From Deltaproteobacteria bacterium HGW-Deltaproteobacteria-14 (GTDB taxonomy: Bacteria; Myxococcota_A; UBA9042; PHBI01): DNA of 35,783 nt. Location of the stretch: the NCBI GenBank assembly GCA_002841945.1, contig PHBI01000056.1, positions 1 to 35,783 on the forward strand. The letters run 5' to 3'. Numbering within the stretch: position 1 is the first letter of the stretch; every line of letters starts with the position of its first letter. The notes below the pieces were generated by a model that saw only the letters and a list, made by a program, of their open reading frames with translations, was not told the DNA's origin and searched no databases. Positions 16,051 through 23,626 of the stretch are shown here, in pieces. The translations under genes were made by a program, and so were the position numbers.

Positions 16051-16076
16051 ACGGTAGCTCTACGGTAGGGGTACCG
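16051..16076. promoter_or_regulatory. ACGGTAG repeat cluster, candidate enhancer
   Basis: ACGGTAG occurs twice in the same direction (16051-16057 and 16062-16068, period 11, one helical turn), followed by the inverted half TACCG (16072-16076). The second copy and the inverted half form CGGTA-N4-TACCG. The cluster lies about 102-127 bp upstream of the lipoprotein start site, the normal place for a sigma-54 activator site. Confidence 0.45.
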
Positions 16077-16144
16077 CTCCGCTGGCCGGCGAGCCTCGGT
16101 CGGTCGGCGGGACGCCGCCGTGCGCCGAATCGGGTCGGGCCAGG

Positions 16145-16819
16145 TCAGGTCAGGGCGTTTCGCAGCGCGGCCCGGAGCTCGCCGGCGCTCGACCAGCCGG
16201 TGGCGCGGGGGCCGATGGCGCGGTCGATGAGCCGGCCGAAGGGCTGGGGCAGCGGCTGGTTCGTCATCTGGACGAGCAGCGCGGCGAGCGAGCAGATGTC
16301 GTCGTAGGCCGAGCGGTGGGTCGTCGTGGCGACGCCGAGGTCCAGCAGGTCGGCGCTGAGGCCGTCCTCGAGCTGGCGGACGAAGATCGCGTCCTCGTCG
16401 ATCCCGCAGTGGAGGGTGTCGCGGAAGTGCGCGCTCTCGAGGGCCGAGAGCAGCTGGTCGGCGATGTGCAGGGTCTCGGCGGGGCTGCAGGCGCGGCGCC
16501 GCAGGAACACCCCGAGGGTCTCGCCGGCGTCGAGGTCGTAGACGAGGAAGACGAGCGCGCCGTTGACGAGCCCGCAGTCGCGGAGCGGGGCGACGTGGGG
16601 GTGGTGCTCGCCGCTCGCGATGGTCGCGCGGTCCACGATCTGCAGCGCCTCCCCGGTGGACGCGCAAGGCACGAGCCGCACCAGGACGTGGGCCGGTCCA
16701 CCGAGGCAGTGGCCCCGCCACAGCGTGCCGTCGCCGTCGCGCGCGGCGAGGCGCTCGTCCAGGACGTAGGTCCCCCCGAGCGCGGTGCCCGCGAGGGGGA
16801 TTTCGAGGTCGACCGTCAC
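16145..16819 (-). CDS. Hanks-type protein-kinase-like pseudokinase
   Basis: A 224-residue protein with a degenerate protein-kinase fold and no transmembrane part. The start resembles a kinase N-lobe (GGTYVLDERLAARDGDGTLWRG), but the glycine loop is degraded and the usual beta-3 lysine is replaced (VLVR, Arg48). The HRDxxxxN catalytic loop reads HCGIDEDAIF (137-146), lacking the catalytic Asp; the DFG motif appears as DLG (160-162). The later YDDICSLAALL segment matches kinase helix F, so the fold seems intact but not catalytic in the usual way. At 224 residues it is shorter than the usual 260-280. A role as scaffold or regulator is inferred. The start is GTG (16819); a sigma-54-like sequence (AGGCAGC-N4-TTGCT, 16831-16846) lies so close that transcripts from it would be leaderless. 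Its downstream neighbour is the small lipoprotein, which has its own promoter. Confidence 0.65.
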   Translation of the reverse strand: MTVDLEIPLAGTALGGTYVLDERLAARDGDGTLWRGHCLGGPAHVLVRLVPCASTGEALQIVDRATIASGEHHPHVAPLRDCGLVNGALVFLVYDLDAGETLGVFLRRRACSPAETLHIADQLLSALESAHFRDTLHCGIDEDAIFVRQLEDGLSADLLDLGVATTTHRSAYDDICSLAALLVQMTNQPLPQPFGRLIDRAIGPRATGWSSAGELRAALRNALT

Positions 16820-16912
16820 CGCGTCACCGTAGCAAATCGGCTGCCTGGCGCCTACTGCTCCTCGCCGCTGGGCGGCGCCGCGTCGGCGATTGCCGCGGGT
16901 CTGGCCCCCGGC

Positions 16913-18709
16913 CTACTCCTTGTCGGTGCGCAGGACGGCGACGAAGGCCTCTTGCGGGATCGACACGCTCCCGACGGTCTTCATGCGCTCCTTGCCCTTC
17001 TTCTGCTTCTCGAGGAGCTTGCGCTTGCGGCTGATGTCGCCGCCGTAGCACTTGGCCGTGACGTCCTTGCGGAAGGCCGCGATGTTCGCGCGCGCGATAA
17101 TCGTCCCGCCGATCGCCGCCTGGATCGGGATCTTGAACTGGTGGCGCGGGATGGCGTCGGCGAGGCGCTCGACGTAGGTGATGCCGCGCTGGCGCGCCTT
17201 GCTCTCGTGGGCGAGGTAGCTGAGGGCGTCGACCTGCTCGTGGTTGACGAGGATGTCGACCTTGGCGATCTGCGACGGGCGGTAGTCGAGCTCCTCCCAG
17301 TCGAAGGAGCCGTAGCCGCGGGTGATGGTCTTGAGGCGGTCGTAGAAGTCGAACAGCACCTCGCCGAGCGGCATCTCGGCCTGGACCTCGACGCGGCCGA
17401 CCGCGAGGTAGTTCATGCCGAGCTTCGAGGCGCGGTAGTCGGTGCACAGGTCCATGACCACGCCCATGTACTGCTCGGGGACGAGGACCGAGGCCTTGAT
17501 GTACGGCTCCTCGATCTTGCCGATCTGGGTCGGGTCCGGCCAGTAGCTCGGGTTGTCGACCTCGACGTGGCGGCCGTCGCGGAGCTCGAGCTTGTAGAGC
17601 ACCGACGGGGCCGACAGCAGCAGCGACACGTCGAACTCGCGCGACAGGCGCTCCTGGACGACGTCGAGGTGGAGCAGGCCCAGAAACCCGCAGCGGAAGC
17701 CGAAGCCCAGCGCCGCCGAGGTGTCCTTGGTGAACGAGAGCGAGGCGTCGTTGAGGGCGAGCTTCTCGAGGGCCGCGGCGAGGTCCGCGTACTCGTTGGT
17801 CGTCATCGGGTAGATCGACGAGAAGACGACCGGCTTGGCGGGCTTGTAGCCCGGCACGGGCGCGGCGGCGGGGCGCGACGTGTGGGTGATGGTGTCGCCC
17901 ACCTCGATGTCCTGGATGGTCTTGACGCCGGCGATGATGTAGCCCACCTCGCCGGCGGCCAGGGACTTGCCGGGGGAGCGCTCGAGGCGGATGCGGCCGA
18001 CCTCCTCGATCTGGTAGTCGCGCCCGGTGTGCATCAGGCGCACCTTGTCGCCGGGCTTCATCGTCCCCTCGAAGATGCGGCAGATGAGCACGATGCCGCG
18101 GTAGCGGTCGTAGTAGGCGTCGAAGATCATGGCCTTGAGCGGCGCGGTCGCGTCGCCGCTCGGGGGCGGCAGCTTGGTGACGATCGCCTCCAGCACGTCC
18201 TCGATGCCGACGCCGTTCTTGGCCGAGATGGGCACCGCCTCGAAGGGGTCGAGGCCGAGGTCGGCGTCGATCTCCTCGCGGACGCGCTCGACGTCGGCGG
18301 CCGGCAGGTCGATCTTGTTGATCACCGGGACGATCGTGAGCTCGTACTCCATCGCCAGGTAGAGGTTGGCGACGGTCTGCGCCTCGACCCCCTGGGCGGC
18401 GTCCACCACGAGCAGCGCGCCCTCGCAGGACATCAGCGAGCGGCGCACCTCGTGGGAGAAGTCGACGTGCCCGGGGGTGTCGATGAGGTTGAGCTCGTAG
18501 GTCTTGCCGTCGCGCGCCGTGTACAGGAGCGTGATGGTGTTGCTCTTGATCGTGATCCCGCGCTCCTGCTCGATGTCCATCGAGTCGAGGAGCTGGTTGT
18601 GAAACGCCCGGTCGTCGACGCCACCGCAGGCCTGGATCAGGCGGTCGGCGAGGGTCGACTTGCCGTGGTCGATGTGGGCGATGATGCAGAAGTTGCGGAT
18701 GTGGTCCAA
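16913..18709 (-). CDS. lepA: Elongation factor 4 (LepA), ribosome-binding GTPase
   Basis: A complete translational GTPase of 598 residues from the preferred start. G1 is AHIDHGKS, followed by RGITIKSN (switch I), DTPGHVDF (G3), NKIDLPAAD (G4) and SAKNG (G5). The LepA-specific C-terminal part is present, with GFRCGFLGLLH, the YGSFDWEELDY segment and the final KCYGGDISRKRKLLEKQKKG stretch. LepA acts on elongating or initiating ribosomes in the cytoplasm. The TTG at 18709 has GGGAG at good spacing and gives the usual family length (E. coli about 599). An upstream in-frame ATG at 18760 would add 17 residues but lacks a ribosome site and lies inside the neighbour's predicted promoter. No lepB follows, unlike in many bacteria. 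Confidence 0.95.
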   Translation of the reverse strand: MDHIRNFCIIAHIDHGKSTLADRLIQACGGVDDRAFHNQLLDSMDIEQERGITIKSNTITLLYTARDGKTYELNLIDTPGHVDFSHEVRRSLMSCEGALLVVDAAQGVEAQTVANLYLAMEYELTIVPVINKIDLPAADVERVREEIDADLGLDPFEAVPISAKNGVGIEDVLEAIVTKLPPPSGDATAPLKAMIFDAYYDRYRGIVLICRIFEGTMKPGDKVRLMHTGRDYQIEEVGRIRLERSPGKSLAAGEVGYIIAGVKTIQDIEVGDTITHTSRPAAAPVPGYKPAKPVVFSSIYPMTTNEYADLAAALEKLALNDASLSFTKDTSAALGFGFRCGFLGLLHLDVVQERLSREFDVSLLLSAPSVLYKLELRDGRHVEVDNPSYWPDPTQIGKIEEPYIKASVLVPEQYMGVVMDLCTDYRASKLGMNYLAVGRVEVQAEMPLGEVLFDFYDRLKTITRGYGSFDWEELDYRPSQIAKVDILVNHEQVDALSYLAHESKARQRGITYVERLADAIPRHQFKIPIQAAIGGTIIARANIAAFRKDVTAKCYGGDISRKRKLLEKQKKGKERMKTVGSVSIPQEAFVAVLRTDKE

Positions 18710-18744
18710 GGCACTCCCTGACTGGCCGGCGAAGCGGGGGCTTC

Positions 18745-18773
18745 TTACCACAACTTCCATCGGGTGCTAGCCT
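18745..18773 (+). promoter_or_regulatory. Candidate housekeeping promoter of the TPR gene
   Basis: TTACCA (18745-18750, 4 of 6 to TTGACA), a 17-bp spacer and TAGCCT (18768-18773), preceded by TG in an extended -10 arrangement. The start site would be about 32 nt before the ATG at 18812. The same 11-mer TGCTAGCCTGC recurs at 31310-31320 just before another plus-strand gene, which supports it as a -10 region motif in this genome. Confidence 0.4.
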
Positions 18774-18811
18774 GCGGTTCTGGTTGTGGAGCGGTGCGCA
18801 AGGAGGAGGCC

Positions 18812-19954
18812 ATGAGCTCACGCCGTGAAATCGACGCCCTGGTACGCCGGGCCTGGACCTTCGTCGACGCCGGGCAGGTGGCGCCCGCGGCGGAGCAGTT
18901 CGACCGCGCCATCGCGCTCGCCCCCGACGACGCCGCGCTGCACCTCGAGAAGGGCGTCGCGATGTTCAAGCTCGGGCGCCACGACGCGGCGCTCGAGGCC
19001 TTCGACGGCGCCTTGGCGCAGGCGCCGGACGACGTCACGGCGACGGCCAACCGGGCCAAGGTGCTGCGCCTGCTCGGGCGCGACGCCGAGAGCCTGGCGG
19101 GCTACGAGCGGGCGCTGGAGCTCGCCCCGGGCAGCGTCAAGGCGATGTACGGGCGGGTCGACGCCCTGTCGGCGCTGGGGCGCCTCGACGCGGCGCTGAC
19201 CGCGGCCGAGGTGGCGCTCGAGGCCGACCCGAAGAGCCCCGACGGCCACTACTGGCTCGGCCACACGCTGCTCGCGTTGGGGCGGCTCGAGGACGCCAAG
19301 CGCGAGCTCGACGAGGCCGTCGGCGGGCGCCCGGGGTTCTTTGATGCGTTGCAAGATCGGGCGCGCCTCCATCAGAAGGAGTCGCGTCAAGAGAGCGCCC
19401 TGAATGACTTTGTTGCAGCGCAGCGCGTCAAGCCCGAGGACGTCGGCGTGGCGCTCGCGATCACCGAGGTGCTGATCCACATGGGGCGCAGCGGCGAGGC
19501 GCTCGGGACGGCGCAGCGGGCGATGTCGCTCGACCAGAACAACCCGCTGGCGTGGCGCTACAAGGGGCGCGCGCACATGATGCAGAAGAACCCGGCGCAC
19601 GGGCACCTGTGCCTCGGGATGGCGCTCTTTCTCGAGGGCGAGCACGAGGCGGCGCTGACGGATCTCGACAAGGCCCTCGAGCACGAGCCGCGCCTCGGCC
19701 AGGCCTGGAGCAACAAGGCGGTCATCTACGACAAGCTCGGCCGGCGCGAGGAGGCCCTCGCCGCCTACGAGAAGGCGCTCGACATCGACCCGCGCCAGGT
19801 CGCCATCTGGAACAACTTGGGGACCCTGTTGTACTTCCACCTCGGCCGCCAGGACGAGGGGCTGCGCTGCTTCAAGGAGGTGGTGCGCCTCGACCCGCCG
19901 CGCTGGTTCAAGCTGCCCGAGGCCGTGCGCGCGCAGATCGCGGCGCCGGCCTAG
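18812..19954 (+). CDS. TPR repeat protein
   Basis: A 380-residue protein made almost entirely of tetratricopeptide repeats, roughly ten units, each seen as an alternating pattern such as AAEQFDRAIALAPDDAALHLEKG and EALAAYEKALDIDPRQVAIWNNLG. There is no signal peptide or transmembrane segment, so it is probably a cytoplasmic scaffold; partners are unknown. The ATG has a perfect AGGAGGAGG ribosome site; a frame extending to 18764 is not needed. A patch near 19338-19425 uses A/T-ending codons far more than its surroundings. It is divergent from lepA and 55 bp before the DUF3142 gene on the same strand, likely the same transcript. Confidence 0.85.
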   Translation: MSSRREIDALVRRAWTFVDAGQVAPAAEQFDRAIALAPDDAALHLEKGVAMFKLGRHDAALEAFDGALAQAPDDVTATANRAKVLRLLGRDAESLAGYERALELAPGSVKAMYGRVDALSALGRLDAALTAAEVALEADPKSPDGHYWLGHTLLALGRLEDAKRELDEAVGGRPGFFDALQDRARLHQKESRQESALNDFVAAQRVKPEDVGVALAITEVLIHMGRSGEALGTAQRAMSLDQNNPLAWRYKGRAHMMQKNPAHGHLCLGMALFLEGEHEAALTDLDKALEHEPRLGQAWSNKAVIYDKLGRREEALAAYEKALDIDPRQVAIWNNLGTLLYFHLGRQDEGLRCFKEVVRLDPPRWFKLPEAVRAQIAAPA

Positions 19955-20009
19955 CGCTCGCGTGCCTTTCGGGGAACACCCCACGGGCGTCGGCCGTTAC
20001 GCGCCGCGA

Positions 20010-21422
20010 ATGACGCGCGCCCTGCTCCTGACGCTGGCCGCCGCGCTGACCGCCTGCGGGCCGGGCAGGGCGTCCGGGCCGCTGCCCCACGAGGTCTACG
20101 TGTGGCAGCGCGCGTGGACGCCGGCGGTGCGCGAGGCCGTCGCCGCGCGCGCCGGCGACTTCGACGCCGTCACCGTCCTCGCCGCCGAGGTCGGCTGGGA
20201 GCGCGGGCCGCGCACGGTCGCCCGGGTCGACGTCGCCTGGGACCAGCTCGCCGGGGCGCGCGCGGTCGGCCTCGCCCTGCGCGTCGGCCCCTTCGACCGC
20301 GCGAGTTTCCCTTCCGCCAGGCCCGCTTCGCATGGGCCGGGCGTGCCTTTCAGGCCGGGAAACGGTGTCGTATCGGTCGGGCCCCTGCGGTCTCCGCGGC
20401 TCCCTACGGCCGACTTCGTCGTCCTCCGGGACCAGCTACGACCTCCGGGTCCCGACCTGCCGTTGGGGGCTACCGAATCCCACGCCGCCGCCGGCGACGC
20501 CCTCGCCGCGCTGGCCGCTGAGGTCGTCGCGGCGGCCCGGGCCGCCGGGGTCCAGCCGCGCGAGCTGCAGCTCGACTTCGACGCGCCGACGGCCGGGCTC
20601 GCCGACTACGCGCGCTGGCTGGACCGGATCCACGCCAGGGTTCCCGACCTCCCCCTCGTCATCACGGCGCTCCCCACCTGGCTCGACGCCCCCGCCTTCG
20701 CCGCGCTCGTAGGCGGCGTCGACGCCTTCGTCCTGCAGGTCCACTCGGTCACGCGCCCGACCGGGCCCGACGCCCTCCCGCCGCTCTGCGATCCCGCGCT
20801 CGCTCGCCGCTGGATCGAACGCGCCGCGGCCCTCGGCCGCCCGTTCCGCGTCGCCCTGCCGACCTACGGCTATCGCCTCGGCTTCGCCCCCGACGGCCAC
20901 CTCCTCGGCCTCACCGCCGAGGCCCCGGCGCGCCCCTGGCCACCTGACACCACCGTCCGCGAGCTGCGCGCCGACCCCGCCGCGATGGCGGCGCTCGTCG
21001 CCGAGCTGACCCGCGACCGGCCCGGGAACCTCGAGCGCGTCAGCTGGTATCGCCTCCCCATCCCCGGCGACGCCCTCGTCTGGAGCGACGCCACCTTCGC
21101 CGCCGTGCGCCGCGGCGCCCCCGTCGCCCCCGCGCTCGCGGTCGCCCTGGCCTGGCCCGAGCCGACCTTGGCCGAGGTCCGCGCCACCAACGCCGGCACC
21201 GCCGACGCCGCGCTCCCGGGCACCGTCCGCGTCACCGGGCCGACTCCCCTGGCGTCGGACGGGCAGAGCGGCTACACCCGCGCTGACACCCTGGCCGTCA
21301 CGCTGTTCGAGCGCGGCCCGGCGGTCACCCCCCTCGCCCCCGGCGCCACCCGCCCCATCGGCTGGCTCCGCTTCTCCACCCCCCCGAGCCGGGAGGCCGT
21401 CGTTGTCACCGTCGCTCCGTAA
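20010..21422 (+). CDS. DUF3142-type lipoprotein with an in-frame insertion
   Basis: A 470-residue exported protein. MTRALLLTLAAALTAC is a lipoprotein signal (LTA before Cys16). The body resembles DUF3142 proteins: HEVYVWQRAW near the N-terminus, the acidic motif ELQLDFDAPTAGLADYARWLDRI, then LVITALPTWLD and FVLQVHSV. These suggest a TIM-barrel, glycoside-hydrolase-like fold; activity is unknown. Residues 98-157 (20301-20480) interrupt the alignable pattern between LALRVGPFDR and AGDALAALAAEV and have different codon use and hairpins; see the separate entry. No good ribosome site precedes the ATG. The gene ends 20 nt inside the next gene, so they are coupled. Confidence 0.72.
   Translation: MTRALLLTLAAALTACGPGRASGPLPHEVYVWQRAWTPAVREAVAARAGDFDAVTVLAAEVGWERGPRTVARVDVAWDQLAGARAVGLALRVGPFDRASFPSARPASHGPGVPFRPGNGVVSVGPLRSPRLPTADFVVLRDQLRPPGPDLPLGATESHAAAGDALAALAAEVVAAARAAGVQPRELQLDFDAPTAGLADYARWLDRIHARVPDLPLVITALPTWLDAPAFAALVGGVDAFVLQVHSVTRPTGPDALPPLCDPALARRWIERAAALGRPFRVALPTYGYRLGFAPDGHLLGLTAEAPARPWPPDTTVRELRADPAAMAALVAELTRDRPGNLERVSWYRLPIPGDALVWSDATFAAVRRGAPVAPALAVALAWPEPTLAEVRATNAGTADAALPGTVRVTGPTPLASDGQSGYTRADTLAVTLFERGPAVTPLAPGATRPIGWLRFSTPPSREAVVVTVAP
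20301..20480 (+). repeat. Hairpin-rich 180-bp segment inserted in frame
   Basis: Exactly 60 codons inside the DUF3142 gene stand out. By hand count about 16 of 60 codons end in A or T, against 2 of the next 56. The segment holds inverted repeats: GTTTCCC/GGGAAAC (20305-20311 and 20357-20363), GGCCC/GGGCC inside it (20320-20338), and CGGGACC/GGTCCCG further on, as well as a direct repeat CCTCCGGG(A/T)CC (20424-20434, 20442-20452). It encodes a Pro/Gly/Arg-rich stretch absent from the family pattern. The 11-mer GCGTGCCTTTC at 20341 also occurs at 19970 in the intergenic gap before the gene. This looks like a mobile palindromic element that inserted and kept the frame; copy number elsewhere is unknown. 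Confidence 0.5.
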
Positions 21423-23502
21423 ACGCTCGCTGGCCGCGGCCCTGATCGCCGTCACCGCCGCCACCGTGACGGCGCCGCGCCCCACGGCCGCCTGCGGCCC
21501 GAACTTCCCCAACCGCCTGCTGCTGTCGCCGGACGAGGTGCTGCTCAGCGGGCCGGTGGCCGACTTCGCCCGCGAGCTGGCGCGCCTGGTCCCGGCGCCG
21601 GCGAAGCCGTTCGAGGTGGTGGGCGTTTACGACGGCGGCGCCCAGACGCGGACGGTGGAGGCCGACGACCTCGACCGGGCCTTGGTCGCCGCCGGGGCCA
21701 CCCCCGAGGTGCGCGCCGCCGCCGTCGCCAAGCTCGCCCAGGCCCGCAAGGACGCCGACCCACGCGCCCTCGACGGCCTCACCCCCGCCGACCTCCGCGA
21801 GTACGCGCGCGGCGCGATCCTGTATCGCGCCGGCAAGATCGGCGAGGCGCGCGCCGTGTGGCGGGCGCTGCTCGACCTCCCGCCAGCGGAGCGCCCGCGC
21901 CGCTCGGTGTGGGCGGCGTACATGCTCGGGCGCTCCTACGGCGCCAAGGGGGAGCTCCGAGGCGGCGACGATCAGCCCGAGCTCGCCGCCGAGTGGTTCG
22001 CCAAGACCCGCGAGCTCGCCGCCGCCGGCTTCGCGGACCGCCTCGGCCTCGCCGCCACGAGCCTCGGCTGGGAGGCGGCGCTCCGCCTCGATCAGGGGCG
22101 CACCGAGGACGCCGTCGGCGCCTACCTCGCCCAGGCCGCCCACGGCGACGCCTCCGGCGTCAACTCCCTCGCCGTGGTCTCCGAGCGCGTCCTGGCCGAC
22201 CCGGCGCAGCTCCCCGGCGCCGCGGGCAGCTCCGTGCTGCGTCCGGTCCTCACGGCGCTGCTGCTCGCCCGCAGCAGCTACGCCTACGTCCCCCCCGACG
22301 GCGACGCGTCGACCCCGGACCGCACCCTCGCCGGCGCCTGGCTCGACGCCCTCGAGGCGGCCAAGGTGGGCGCCGTCCCCGGCGCCGATCGCCTGGCCTG
22401 GCTGGCCTACCGCCTCGGGCGCTACCCCGTCGCCGAGCGCTGGCTCGCCGTCGCCCCGCCGGGCAGCGTCGTGACCCTGTGGACCCGCGCCAAGCTCGCC
22501 CTGCGGGCCGGCGACGTGAAGGCCGCGGCGAAGCTCCTCGCCCAGGTGGCCTCCGGCTTCGCGGAGACCGAGCGCTGGCAATACTGGCCCGGCGACTGGG
22601 GCGCGTGGGGCGCGTGGGACATGGAGGTCCAGCCGGCCGGCCGGGCCCGCGCCGAGCTCGCGCTGCTCGAGCTCTCCAGCGGCGAGCTGGTCCGCGCCTG
22701 TGATCTGCTGCTGCGCTCCGAGTACAACCTCGACGCTGCCTACCTCGCCGAGCGGGTCATCACCGTCGACGAGCTCAAGACCCTGGTCGACGCGCGCTGG
22801 CCGGCGCCGAGCGAGCCGGACGCGGTGGAGCCGGGCGGGGCGCCCAGCGCGCAAGGCTCGCCGGTGGTGCTCTACAGCGGGCGGCGCTTCGACGTCGAGA
22901 TCCGCGCGCGCGCCGTCTGGGTCCGCTACCTGCTCGGTCGTCGCCTGGCGCGCGCTCGGCGCTTCGACGAGGCGCGCGCCTACCTGCCCGCCGCGCAGGC
23001 CGCCGTCCTCGACCGCTATCGCGCGGCCATCGCCAGCGCCCGCGACCGCGCTCGCCCGGACGCGGACCGCGCGGCCTCGTGGTGGGAGGCCGCCAAGATC
23101 GCGCGCCACGACGGGATGGAGCTGATGGGGACCGAGGGCGCCCCGGACTGGCAGATCTACAGCGGGAACTTCTCGCTCGCCGCGACCCTCGACGGGCGCA
23201 CGGCGCTGAAGAGCGAGCTCGCCCCCGCCGCCCCGCGCGAGCTCACCCGCGCCAAGGAGCTGGCGCCGATCCCCGACCGCCGCTTTCACTACCGCTACGT
23301 CGCCGGCGACCACGTCATGAACGCCGTGAAGCTCCTCCCGAGGGACTCGGCGGCCGCCGGGGTGATGCTGTGCCACGCCGCCGCCTGGGTGATCAACCGC
23401 GACCCGCCGGCCGCCCGTCGCTTCTACGAGGAGTACCAGCGCCGCGGCCGTTACATCCCGTCCATCCCCGACTTCGGCGGGTCGTGCCCCGCGGAGCCGT
23501 GA
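21403..23502 (+). CDS. Large secreted TPR-like protein paired with DUF3142
   Basis: A 699-residue protein with a signal peptide (basic SLRKR then a hydrophobic run), cleaved probably before ACGPNFPNRLLL, so the mature protein starts near a Cys-Gly-Pro-Asn-Phe-Pro motif. The rest is mostly helical with TPR-like stretches (for example YARGAILYRAGKIGEARAVW) and Trp-rich segments (WQYWPGDWGAWGAW). I recall proteins starting CGPxFPN next to DUF3142 genes, but know no function. The start is TTG at 21403, with GGAGG seven bases upstream, overlapping the DUF3142 gene by 20 nt. It probably works with the DUF3142 lipoprotein in the envelope. Confidence 0.7.
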   Translation: MSPSLRKRSLAAALIAVTAATVTAPRPTAACGPNFPNRLLLSPDEVLLSGPVADFARELARLVPAPAKPFEVVGVYDGGAQTRTVEADDLDRALVAAGATPEVRAAAVAKLAQARKDADPRALDGLTPADLREYARGAILYRAGKIGEARAVWRALLDLPPAERPRRSVWAAYMLGRSYGAKGELRGGDDQPELAAEWFAKTRELAAAGFADRLGLAATSLGWEAALRLDQGRTEDAVGAYLAQAAHGDASGVNSLAVVSERVLADPAQLPGAAGSSVLRPVLTALLLARSSYAYVPPDGDASTPDRTLAGAWLDALEAAKVGAVPGADRLAWLAYRLGRYPVAERWLAVAPPGSVVTLWTRAKLALRAGDVKAAAKLLAQVASGFAETERWQYWPGDWGAWGAWDMEVQPAGRARAELALLELSSGELVRACDLLLRSEYNLDAAYLAERVITVDELKTLVDARWPAPSEPDAVEPGGAPSAQGSPVVLYSGRRFDVEIRARAVWVRYLLGRRLARARRFDEARAYLPAAQAAVLDRYRAAIASARDRARPDADRAASWWEAAKIARHDGMELMGTEGAPDWQIYSGNFSLAATLDGRTALKSELAPAAPRELTRAKELAPIPDRRFHYRYVAGDHVMNAVKLLPRDSAAAGVMLCHAAAWVINRDPPAARRFYEEYQRRGRYIPSIPDFGGSCPAEP

Positions 23503-23514
23503 TCCGGTGGGTGA

Positions 23515-23548
23515 CCGTCGGGACGCGCTTGCGCCGACGGCGGCTTTT
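23515..23548 (+). terminator. Candidate intrinsic terminator
   Basis: CCGTCG (23515-23520) pairs with CGACGG (23535-23540), with an inner GCGC/GCGC pairing, and is followed by CGGC and TTTT (23545-23548). It lies just after the stop at 23502 of the DUF3142-linked gene and before the S9 peptidase gene, so it may end the upstream operon. The short T run makes it modest. Confidence 0.45.
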
Positions 23549-23626
23549 GACCAACTTCGCACTCGCATTCGACGCGAACTGGAGTCCCGGCCGCGGGCGG
23601 CAGGGACACCAACTGGAGACTCCTCG

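Noticed and set aside
18710..18760. Upstream ATG as the lepA start
   Set aside because: It adds 17 non-family residues, lacks a ribosome site and lies in the divergent promoter; the TTG at 18709 has a good site and gives canonical length. Not fully excluded.
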